From: an uncultured Bacilli bacterium | GTDB lineage: Bacteria > Bacillota_I > Bacilli_A > RF39 > UBA660 | Direction of reading: 5' to 3' | Length of the DNA: 51,192 nt | Assembly (NCBI GenBank): GCA_934162285.1 | Contig: CAKPHY010000008.1 | Span: 1 to 51,192, forward strand | Shown here: piece after piece, positions 39,828 to 47,241 of the stretch | Numbering within the stretch: position 1 is the first letter of the stretch | How the letters are laid out: each line of letters begins with the position of its first letter | Notes under the pieces: model-generated | Told to the model about the DNA's origin: nothing | Databases searched by the model: none | The model's input: only the letters and a program-made list of their open reading frames with translations | Made by a program: the position numbers and the translations under genes

Positions 39828-40000
39828 ATGAAAAATATTCCTCCTGGCTGTGATAAAAATTTATTGCGTCAAATAATATCTGATTTTCTTTAAATGATAA
39901 AAGTCGTGATGAATTATTATTTAATAAAGAAATGTATGCCAAATATCAAGCAAGAAAAACTGATCAATCACATGATTTAAATAGAAAAGGTAGAAGTTAG
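39828..40000 (+). pseudogene. small frameshifted gene
   Basis: The frame from ATG 39828 (MKNIPPGCDKNLLRQIISDF) stops at 39891. Code-like sequence then resumes one frame over (NDKSRDELLFNKEMYAKYQA) to TAG 39998, as if one T had been lost from a run (CTTTTAAAT to CTTTAAAT). The joined product would be ~57 residues, charged and soluble. No family recognised and no clear ribosome binding site. Confidence 0.35.
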
Positions 40001-40028
40001 ATTTTATCTTTTTATTTTTTTAAAAAAA

Positions 40029-40055
40029 TTATCACTCATATATTGACAGTGCTAA
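40029..40055. promoter_or_regulatory. CIRCE operator 1 (HrcA site), overlapping the -35 box
   Basis: TTATCACTC-N9-CAGTGCTAA matches the CIRCE consensus TTAGCACTC-N9-GAGTGCTAA at 16 of 18 arm positions. The N9 spacer and right arm contain the TTGACA -35, so HrcA binding would block polymerase. Confidence 0.75.
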
Positions 40056-40071
40056 CATATAATAGTATAAT
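40043..40071 (+). promoter_or_regulatory. sigma-A promoter of the hrcA operon
   Basis: TTGACA (40043-40048), 17-base spacer, TATAAT (40066-40071): a perfect consensus promoter. Confidence 0.9.
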
Positions 40072-40075
40072 GAAT

Positions 40076-40102
40076 TTAGCATTTGAGGTTTTAGAGTGCT
40101 AG
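40076..40102. promoter_or_regulatory. CIRCE operator 2 (HrcA site), at the transcription start
   Basis: TTAGCATTT-N9-GAGTGCTAG matches the CIRCE arms at 15 of 18 positions, immediately downstream of the -10. Confidence 0.8.
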
Positions 40103-40112
40103 AGGTGAAAAT

Positions 40113-41099
40113 ATGCTAAATGAACGTCAAACAAAATTATTAAAAATTATTGTTGAAGACTACATTAAAACAGCAAGACCAATTGGTTCCAAAGCAATAT
40201 GCGATGAACTAAAATGTTCTAGTGCCACTGTTCGTAATGAAATGGGGGATTTAGAAGATTTAGGTTTGCTTGAAAAAATGCATACATCATCAGGGCGTGT
40301 TCCTAGTGAAAAGGGTTATCGTTATTATGTAGATAATATAATGGAACCTAAAAAGTTAACTGGTGAAGAAATGTTGAAGTTACAAACAATATTTCGTAAC
40401 AATTCATTAGTGTTATCTGACGCTATTGAAAAAAGCATGGAAATTATCAGTGAACTTACAAGCTATACAACTATAGTCTTAGGTAATCAATCTGATGATA
40501 ACCTTGTTTCCAAAGTAGAAGTAGTTCCTATTACTGATACGCATTTAATTGCGTTGGTTGTAACTGATAAAGGTCATGTTGAACATCGAGATGTTAATAT
40601 GTCAAACAAAGTAGATATGGCAGAAATTAAGCAAACAGTTGAAATTATTAATAAATTAATAGTTGGAACACCTATTAGTCAAGTTAGTAGTAAACTTGAA
40701 TATGAAGTAAAACCAGTTATTAATGAATGTATTAAAGAACATGATATTCTTTATAATGCTTTCTATAATGCTTTTAATGATTTTACAAGATCTGAAGTAA
40801 AAGTTAAGGGAACAAGTAACATTTTGATGCAACCAGAATTTAATAATGCTGATCGTATAAGAGAAATAATTAGCAAATTTGATGATCAAACCATTGTAAA
40901 TAAAATAAAGGAAGATGATTCCGGTGTTAACATTTATATTGGTAGTGAAAATGATTTTGATGATGATGTTACAATCATTAAAACAAAATATTCTGTTCAT
41001 GGCGAAGAAGGAACTATTGCTTTAATAGGACCTAAGCGAATGGAGTATGAAAGAGTTGTAACTTTACTTGAATACATAAAGAAAAATATAGAAGGATAG
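40113..41099 (+). CDS. hrcA: heat-inducible transcription repressor HrcA
   Basis: GAGGTGAAA precedes ATG 40113. The 328-residue protein begins with the HrcA winged helix (LNERQTKLLKIIVEDYIKTA, GSKAICDELKCSSATVRNEM, DLEDLGLLEKMHTSSGRVPS, GYRYYVD), followed by the GAF-like and inserted dimerisation domains, and ends with IALIGPKRMEYERVVTLLEYI. It represses this operon through the two CIRCE sites upstream and is itself first in it, so autoregulated; GroE normally keeps it active. Confidence 0.97.
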   Translation: MLNERQTKLLKIIVEDYIKTARPIGSKAICDELKCSSATVRNEMGDLEDLGLLEKMHTSSGRVPSEKGYRYYVDNIMEPKKLTGEEMLKLQTIFRNNSLVLSDAIEKSMEIISELTSYTTIVLGNQSDDNLVSKVEVVPITDTHLIALVVTDKGHVEHRDVNMSNKVDMAEIKQTVEIINKLIVGTPISQVSSKLEYEVKPVINECIKEHDILYNAFYNAFNDFTRSEVKVKGTSNILMQPEFNNADRIREIISKFDDQTIVNKIKEDDSGVNIYIGSENDFDDDVTIIKTKYSVHGEEGTIALIGPKRMEYERVVTLLEYIKKNIEG

Positions 41100-41106
41100 T
41101 GATATT

Positions 41107-41703
41107 GTGGAAAAAGAAAAAAAGTGTGATTGTGGTTGTGAACATAAAGTAAATGACTGTGATGAAAATTGCAAATGTCACGGAGAAAATAAATGTGAAT
41201 GTCACGAAGAAAACCACAAAAGTAAAAAAGAACATAGAGATCATCATTTAGAAAAATTAACAAAAGCCATGAAAGAAATTGATGATTTAAATGAAGAAAA
41301 TTTAAGAGTAAAAGCAGAATTAGTTAACTATCGTAAACGTAAAGATGAAGAAGTTACAAGAATGCTTAAATATGCTAATGAAGATTTAGTTGAAGAATTG
41401 CTTCCAGTTATTGATAATTTGGAAAGAGCAATTAAACTTGAAACTGAAGATGCTAGTGAAGAAGTAAAAAAATATCTTGCTGGGGTAAAAATGATTTATT
41501 GTAATGCGATTGCTGCTTTAGAAAAATATGGAGTTAAAGCAATTGATGGTAATAATAAACCATTTGATCCAACTTATCATCAAGCTGTAATGACAGAGAC
41601 ACGTGAAGGTGTTGAGCCAGGTATGGTTTTAGATGTTTTACAAAAAGGATATTTATTAAAGGATAAAGTTATTAGACCTGCTATGGTTAAAGTAAGTCAA
41701 TAA
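41107..41703 (+). CDS. grpE: nucleotide exchange factor GrpE with Cys/His-rich N-terminal extension
   Basis: GTG start at 41107. Residues ~55-198 are ordinary GrpE: a long helix (LTKAMKEIDDLNEENLRVKAELVNYRKRK), the VEELLPVIDNLERAIK dimer helix bundle, and a C-terminal beta domain (NKPFDPTYHQAVM, VLDVLQKGYLLKDKVIRPAMVKV). It releases ADP from DnaK. The first ~50 residues are unusual: eight Cys in CDCGC, C, CKC and CEC clusters, with many His (HHxxKL). They look like a metal-binding or redox segment, while most GrpE N-termini are just acidic and disordered. Confidence 0.95.
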   Translation: MEKEKKCDCGCEHKVNDCDENCKCHGENKCECHEENHKSKKEHRDHHLEKLTKAMKEIDDLNEENLRVKAELVNYRKRKDEEVTRMLKYANEDLVEELLPVIDNLERAIKLETEDASEEVKKYLAGVKMIYCNAIAALEKYGVKAIDGNNKPFDPTYHQAVMTETREGVEPGMVLDVLQKGYLLKDKVIRPAMVKVSQ

Positions 41704-41759
41704 TTAAAAATAAATTGTAAATAAATAGATCTAAAAGATCTAAAGGAAAGGTGAAAATT

Positions 41760-43577
41760 ATGAGTAAAATTATAGGTATTGATTTAGGTACAACTAATAG
41801 TTGCGTTGCTATTTATGAAGGTGGCGAAGCTAAAGTTATTCCTAATGCTTTAGGTGAAAGAACAACTCCTTCAGTTGTAGCTTTTAAAGATGGAGAAATA
41901 ATTGTTGGTCAAAAAGCTAAAAACCAAATGATTACTAATCCTGAAGTTGTTTATTCAGTTAAGAGAGATATGGGTACTGATAAAAAAATCCATATGAATG
42001 GTAAGGATTATACTCCTCAAGAAATTTCAGCAATGATTTTAAGTGATTTAAAGAAAACTGCTGAAAGTTATTTAGGAGAAACTGTTAGTAAAGCTGTTAT
42101 TACTGTTCCTGCATATTTCAATGATGCTCAACGTCAAGCAACTAAAGATGCTGGTAAAATTGCTGGTTTAGAAGTAATGCGTATTATTAATGAACCAACA
42201 GCTGCTTCTCTTGCTTATGGTTTTGATAAACAAGATAAGAGTGAAAAAATATTAGTATACGACTTAGGTGGTGGAACATTTGATGTTTCAATCTTAGAAC
42301 TAGGTGATGGTGTATTTGAAGTTAAAGCTACAAGTGGTAATAATCACTTAGGTGGCGATGATTTCGATAATGTTGTTGTTGACTATTTAGTTGAAGAATT
42401 TAAACGTCAAAATGGTGTTGATTTAACTAAAGATAAAATGGCTATGCAAAGACTTAAAGATGCTGCTGAAAAAGCTAAAAAGGAATTAAGTGGTGTAACA
42501 ACTACTCAAATATCACTTCCATTCTTAAGTCAAGGTAGTGATGGTCCATTACATTTAGATATGAGCTTAACAAGAGCTAAATTTGAAGACTTAACAAGAG
42601 ATTTAATTGATTCAACATTAGAACCTGTTCGTAAGGCTTTAAGCGATGCTAAATTAAAAGCATCAGATATTGATAAAGTAATTTTAGTTGGTGGTTCTAC
42701 TCGTATTCCAAGAGTTCAAGAATTAGTTCGTAAAGAATTAGGTAAAGAACCAAATAAGAGTGTTAACCCAGATGAAGTTGTAGCTATGGGTGCTGCTATT
42801 CAAGGTGGTGTATTAACTGGAGAAGTTAATGATATCGTTTTACTTGATGTTACACCATTATCACTTGGTATTGAAACATTGGGTGGCGTAATGACGGTAT
42901 TAATTCCAAGAAATACAACAATTCCAGCTTCTAAATCTCAAGTATTCTCAACAGCTGCTGATAATCAACCTGCTGTAGATATTCATGTATTACAAGGTGA
43001 AAGAAGTATGGCAAGCGACAACAAAACATTAGGTCGTTTCCAATTAGGTAATATTCCACCAGCACCAAGAGGGGTTCCACAAATTGAAGTAACATTCGAT
43101 ATTGATGCTAATGGTATTGTTAATGTTAAAGCTAAAGATTTAGGTACTAATAAAGAACAAACTATTACAATTACTGGTTCTACAGGTTTAACAGATGCTG
43201 AAATTGATAAAATGGTAAAAGAAGCTGAAGCAAATAAAGAAGCAGATAATAAACGTAAAGAAGAAGCTGATTTGAAAAATGAAGCTGAACAAACAATATT
43301 TGCAACTGAAAAAGCTATAAAAGACTTAGGAGATAAAGTTGATACTAGTGATAAAGAAAAAGCAGAAACTGAAGTAAAAGAATTAAAAGAAGCTTTAGAA
43401 AAAAATGATTTAGATGCAATTAAATCTAAAAAAGATGCTTTAAATGAAACTATGCAAAAATTAGCTACTAAGGTTTACGAAGAAGCAGCAAAGAATAATC
43501 AAAGTGCTGATAATGCTAATAATACTGATTCTAATTCTAAAGATAATGTTAAAGATGCAGAATATGAAGAAAAATAA
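41760..43577 (+). CDS. dnaK: Hsp70 chaperone DnaK
   Basis: ATG 41760 is used; a GTG at 41751 belongs to the AAGGAAAGGTG ribosome binding site. The 605-residue protein has IGIDLGTTNSCVAIYEGG (5-22), the Hsp70 signatures YDLGGGTFDVSIL (about 167-179) and VILVGGSTRIPRVQEL (about 303-318), the VLLDVTPLSLGIETLGG linker and substrate-binding domain, and a helical lid ending in an Asn/Ser-rich tail. A small AGATC-TAAAA-GATCT hairpin lies just upstream of the ribosome binding site at about 41728-41742. It works with GrpE and DnaJ encoded on either side. Confidence 0.98.
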   Translation: MSKIIGIDLGTTNSCVAIYEGGEAKVIPNALGERTTPSVVAFKDGEIIVGQKAKNQMITNPEVVYSVKRDMGTDKKIHMNGKDYTPQEISAMILSDLKKTAESYLGETVSKAVITVPAYFNDAQRQATKDAGKIAGLEVMRIINEPTAASLAYGFDKQDKSEKILVYDLGGGTFDVSILELGDGVFEVKATSGNNHLGGDDFDNVVVDYLVEEFKRQNGVDLTKDKMAMQRLKDAAEKAKKELSGVTTTQISLPFLSQGSDGPLHLDMSLTRAKFEDLTRDLIDSTLEPVRKALSDAKLKASDIDKVILVGGSTRIPRVQELVRKELGKEPNKSVNPDEVVAMGAAIQGGVLTGEVNDIVLLDVTPLSLGIETLGGVMTVLIPRNTTIPASKSQVFSTAADNQPAVDIHVLQGERSMASDNKTLGRFQLGNIPPAPRGVPQIEVTFDIDANGIVNVKAKDLGTNKEQTITITGSTGLTDAEIDKMVKEAEANKEADNKRKEEADLKNEAEQTIFATEKAIKDLGDKVDTSDKEKAETEVKELKEALEKNDLDAIKSKKDALNETMQKLATKVYEEAAKNNQSADNANNTDSNSKDNVKDAEYEEK

Positions 43578-43583
43578 AAGTGG

Positions 43584-43606
43584 AGTTCTAGTTTTTAACT
43601 AGAACT
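43584..43606 (+). other. hairpin between dnaK and pepF (processing or attenuation)
   Basis: AGTTCTAGTT (43584-43593) and AACTAGAACT (43597-43606) are perfect 10-bp arms, but no T run follows (TTCGCTTG). It is more likely an RNA stability or processing element that adjusts the DnaK:PepF:DnaJ ratio than a full terminator. Confidence 0.55.
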
Positions 43607-43627
43607 TTCGCTTGTTAAGGAGATAAT

Positions 43628-45421
43628 ATGGCCAATCGTCAAAAAAAGAGAAATGAAATAGATGATCAATATAAGTGGGATCTAACAACAATTTATAAGG
43701 ATGATGAACAATTTTTAGAAATGCTTGAAAAAATTGATAAAGAAATAACTTCTTTACAACCAAAAGATGTTTTTAAAAGTGGTGAATCTCTTTATAATTA
43801 TTTAAAGAATTCTGATTATCTTGAGATGAATTTAGATAAATTATATACATATGCTCATTTAAATAATGATAGTGATACTACTGTTGCTAAATATGATGAA
43901 TATGTAAATAAAGTAAGAAATATTTATCAAAAATATGCTCAAAAAACTAATTTTTTTGAACCACAATTATTAAAAATAAATTATAAAACGATTGAAAAGT
44001 TTTATTTAGAATGTCCTGAATTAAAAGAATACGAAATATATTTAAAAGAAATATATCGTTTTAAAGAACATACTTTAAATGAACAAGAAGAAGCAATTAT
44101 TAAAGAATTATCCAAAGCTTTAAATAGTTCTAGTGATACTTATGAAAAATTAACTGATACTGATATGACTTTCGGTAATATTAAAGATGAAAAAAATAAA
44201 ACTGTTGAGTTAACTGAAAGTAATTATGCTATTTATACGCATTCTAAAAATAGAAGAGTAAGAAGAAGTGCTTTTAAAAAGTTAATGAATAAATATGGTG
44301 AATTTATTCACACTATTTCTTCAACTTATAGTGGTTATGTAAATACTTTAAATGGTATTAGTAATGTTTATAAGTATTCAAATCCTTTAGAACAAAGTTT
44401 GTTTGCTGATGATATTGATGTTGAAGTCTATGATACTTTAATTAAAACTGTTCATGAAAATATGAATGTTATTTATAAATACTATAATTTGCGAAATAAA
44501 GTTTTGAAATTAAAAAAATCGCATTTATATGATACTTATGTAGAATTAATAGATAATGATTCTGCTAATTATAGTTTTTCAGAAGCTAAAGAAATTGTTT
44601 TAAAAGCATTAAGTATTTTTGGTGATGATTATACCAAAATATTAGAAAAAGCTTTTGATGAAAAATGGATCGATATTTATAATAATAAAGGTAAAAGAGG
44701 AGGAGCATATTCCTCAGGTAGTTTTTTAACTAATCCTTTCATTTTAATGAATTTTGAAGGAAAATTAAATGATATATCAACTTTAGCTCATGAACTTGGA
44801 CATTCAATGCATTCTTACTTTTCAATAAAAAATAATAGTTATAAAAATAGTAATTATCAAATTTTTGTTGCTGAAATTGCTTCAACTGTGAATGAGATGT
44901 TACTTGCTAATTATTTATTAAAAGAAAGTGATGAAAAAACTAAAATTTTAGTTTTAAATAATTTATTAGATTTATTTAAAGCAACTATTTATCGTCAAAC
45001 AATGTTTGCTGAATTTGAAAAAAAGATGGTTTTAGATAGTAAAAAGGGAATAATTTTAACAAGTGATTATTTATGTGATAATTACTATAAATTAGTTAAA
45101 GAATATTTTGGTAATAATGTTATAATTGATAAAGAAATTCAAAATGAATGGGCAAGAATTCCACATTTCTATTATGATTTTTATGTTTATAAATACGCAA
45201 CAGGGTTATCGATAGCAAGTTATATTGCAATGGAGATATTTAAAGGTAATCAAGAAATGTTAAAAAATTATCGGGAATTCTTAAAAATAGGTGGTAGAAT
45301 GAATCCTCGTGAATCTTTGATGACGCTTGGAATCGATATTACTAAAAAAGATGTAGTGTTAAATGCTATAAAATTATTTGATAGTTATATAGAGGAATTT
45401 AATACATATATTAGTAAGTAG
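43628..45421 (+). CDS. pepF: oligoendopeptidase F (M3 metallopeptidase)
   Basis: AAGGAGATAAT precedes ATG 43628. The 597-residue protein follows PepF: helical N-terminal domain (DDQYKWDLTTIYKDDEQF), then LNGISNVYKYSNPLEQSLFADDI, and the zinc site LAHELGHSMHSYF with HELGH at ~388-392 and the third ligand in FVAEIASTVNEMLL (Glu near 419). It degrades peptides of about 7-17 residues in the cytoplasm. It sits between dnaK and dnaJ, where no gene normally lies, and is therefore likely heat-induced with them. Confidence 0.95.
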   Translation: MANRQKKRNEIDDQYKWDLTTIYKDDEQFLEMLEKIDKEITSLQPKDVFKSGESLYNYLKNSDYLEMNLDKLYTYAHLNNDSDTTVAKYDEYVNKVRNIYQKYAQKTNFFEPQLLKINYKTIEKFYLECPELKEYEIYLKEIYRFKEHTLNEQEEAIIKELSKALNSSSDTYEKLTDTDMTFGNIKDEKNKTVELTESNYAIYTHSKNRRVRRSAFKKLMNKYGEFIHTISSTYSGYVNTLNGISNVYKYSNPLEQSLFADDIDVEVYDTLIKTVHENMNVIYKYYNLRNKVLKLKKSHLYDTYVELIDNDSANYSFSEAKEIVLKALSIFGDDYTKILEKAFDEKWIDIYNNKGKRGGAYSSGSFLTNPFILMNFEGKLNDISTLAHELGHSMHSYFSIKNNSYKNSNYQIFVAEIASTVNEMLLANYLLKESDEKTKILVLNNLLDLFKATIYRQTMFAEFEKKMVLDSKKGIILTSDYLCDNYYKLVKEYFGNNVIIDKEIQNEWARIPHFYYDFYVYKYATGLSIASYIAMEIFKGNQEMLKNYREFLKIGGRMNPRESLMTLGIDITKKDVVLNAIKLFDSYIEEFNTYISK

Positions 45422-45430
45422 GTGTATTTT

Positions 45431-46543
45431 ATGAATAAAAGAGATTATTATGAAGTACTTGGTGTTAGTAAAACAGCTAGTGCTGATGAAATAAAAAGTG
45501 CATTTAGAAAATTAGCAAAGCAATATCATCCTGATGTTAATAAGGCACCAGATGCAGCTGAAAAATTTAAAGAGGCTCAAGAAGCTTATGCTGTTTTATC
45601 AGATGAAACTAAAAGGAAACAATATGATCAATTTGGTCATGCAGCTTTTAGTAACAATGCTGGTGGTTCAGCTGGTGGCTATGATTTCAGTGGCTTTGAC
45701 TTCTCAGACATTTTTGATGGTATTTTTGGTGAAAGTGGCTTTGGTTTTAACTTTGGTGGCGGTCGTTCTTCAAAGAGTCGTGCGACTAAAGGTCGTGATC
45801 GTTTAATCAATATTAATTTAACTTTTGAAGAAGCGGTTTTTGGCTGTAAGAAAAATTTAACAATTGATTCAACTGATAGTTGCCCTGAATGTAATGGTAA
45901 AGGTGGTAAAGGCGTAAAAACATGTTCTAATTGTCATGGTAGTGGAACAGTTACTAGTGAACAAAGAACTTTATTTGGTTCATTTATGTCTAAAACTACT
46001 TGTCCTAGTTGTGGTGGCACTGGTGAAACATATGAAACAACTTGTTCTAATTGTCGTGGAACGGGTAAAATTAAAGCTAAAAAAGAGTTAGAAGTTAAGA
46101 TTCCTGCTGGTGTTGATACTGGTAATCAATTAAGACTTGCTGGTAAAGGTGAAGCTGGAACTAATGGTGGCCCTAATGGCGATATTTATTTAGAATTTCA
46201 AGTTAAAGAACATCCTCTTTTCAAAAGAGAAGAAAATGATATTTATGTTGAATTACCGATAACTATAACTGATGCCATATTTGGTTGTAAAAAAGAACTT
46301 CCAACTTTAGATGGTACTGTGAAACTTGCTATTGATGCTGGTACGCAATCGGGTGATAAACAACGTTTAAGAGGTAAAGGTGTTGCTGACGTTAATACTG
46401 GTCGTAAAGGTGACATGTATGTTATTATTAAGGTTATTACTCCAACTAAACTTGATCGTGAACAAAAGAAAATATTAAATGAACTTGCTGAAACTGATTT
46501 AGAAAATGAAAGTGCATTTAAAAAAATAAAAGAATATTTATAA
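45431..46543 (+). CDS. dnaJ: Hsp40 co-chaperone DnaJ
   Basis: The start is ATG 45431 (MNKRDYYEVLGVSKTASADE) after TAGGTG; a GTG at 45422 lies in that site. The 370-residue type I DnaJ has a J domain with HPD at 33-35, a G/F-rich linker (about 75-110, FGGGR), four CxxCxGxG zinc repeats (CPECNGKG, CSNCHGSG, CPSCGGTG, CSNCRGTG; about 149-212) and two C-terminal beta domains. It stimulates DnaK ATPase. Last gene of the operon, closed by a terminator. Confidence 0.98.
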   Translation: MNKRDYYEVLGVSKTASADEIKSAFRKLAKQYHPDVNKAPDAAEKFKEAQEAYAVLSDETKRKQYDQFGHAAFSNNAGGSAGGYDFSGFDFSDIFDGIFGESGFGFNFGGGRSSKSRATKGRDRLININLTFEEAVFGCKKNLTIDSTDSCPECNGKGGKGVKTCSNCHGSGTVTSEQRTLFGSFMSKTTCPSCGGTGETYETTCSNCRGTGKIKAKKELEVKIPAGVDTGNQLRLAGKGEAGTNGGPNGDIYLEFQVKEHPLFKREENDIYVELPITITDAIFGCKKELPTLDGTVKLAIDAGTQSGDKQRLRGKGVADVNTGRKGDMYVIIKVITPTKLDREQKKILNELAETDLENESAFKKIKEYL

Positions 46544-46566
46544 GAAAGTGATTTCACTTTCTTTTT
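46543..46566 (+). terminator. terminator of the heat-shock operon
   Basis: AGAAAGTG-ATTT-CACTTTCT followed by T5. Confidence 0.85.
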
Positions 46567-46596
46567 ATTTTTGTTATAATAAAAAAGGTGAATAAA

Positions 46597-47130
46597 ATGG
46601 AAGAGAATAAGACAAATGAATTAGAAACAAAAAAAGAACCTATTAAAAAGAAGGGTAATGTATTAAATACTATTTTGACAATAATTATTATTTTGAGTAT
46701 TGTTTTAATGGTTGGTTGTAGTTATTACATTATTAGTACTAAAAACATGATTAAAAAATATGATGTTGATACTTTTAAATTAGATAAATATGAAGTTACT
46801 ACTTTAAATGGTGTTTTAAGAAGTAATAAAAAATTAATAAGAGCAACATCTAAAAATGGCGTTATTACTTTAAATTATGATGCTGCTAAGATGTCTTTAA
46901 ATAATATTTATGAATATTTACAAGAATTATCAAGTCAAGGGTATGAAATAGTTAATTTAGAAGAAAAGTATATTAGATTAGTCAAGAAAGATAATGATAT
47001 TCAAGTACGTATTAAAATTCTAGATGGTTATGTGTCATTTGAGTATAAAATTGGTATTGATTATGAAGAAATAAGTGATGATGAAAAAAATCAAAACGAT
47101 AAAGAAAATATAGAAAGTGATAAAAAATAA
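46597..47130 (+). CDS. single-pass membrane protein of unknown function
   Basis: ATG 46597 is chosen; an in-frame GTG at 46588 belongs to the AAGGTG ribosome binding site. The 177-residue protein has a charged cytoplasmic N-terminus, one membrane helix at about 25-46 (ILTIIIILSIVLMVGCSYYI) and an extracytoplasmic domain of ~100 residues (strand-like TLNYDAAKMSLNNIYEYLQE, LSSQGYEIVNLEEKYIRLVK) followed by an Asp/Glu/Lys-rich tail. Cys within the helix is not a lipobox. Function unknown. Promoter TTATAAT just upstream, strong terminator after. Confidence 0.65.
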   Translation: MEENKTNELETKKEPIKKKGNVLNTILTIIIILSIVLMVGCSYYIISTKNMIKKYDVDTFKLDKYEVTTLNGVLRSNKKLIRATSKNGVITLNYDAAKMSLNNIYEYLQELSSQGYEIVNLEEKYIRLVKKDNDIQVRIKILDGYVSFEYKIGIDYEEISDDEKNQNDKENIESDKK

Positions 47131-47170
47131 AAAAACAAAGTGTTAAACATTTTAACATTTTGTTTTTTTT
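47131..47170 (+). terminator. terminator before the giant repeat protein
   Basis: AAAAACAAAGTGTTAAA pairs with TTTAACATTTTGTTTTT (one G-U) over a tiny loop, running into T8. Confidence 0.85.
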
Positions 47171-47241
47171 GCGATAAAAATAAAAATTTTACTTATACTA
47201 TATATAGATATAGTTAGAAAATAGTTGAGAGGTATGGTAGT

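Noticed and set aside
40997..41263. Minus-strand Phe/His-rich frames opposite grpE
   Set aside because: Reverse translation of the Lys/Glu/Cys/His-rich GrpE N-terminus; no start signals.
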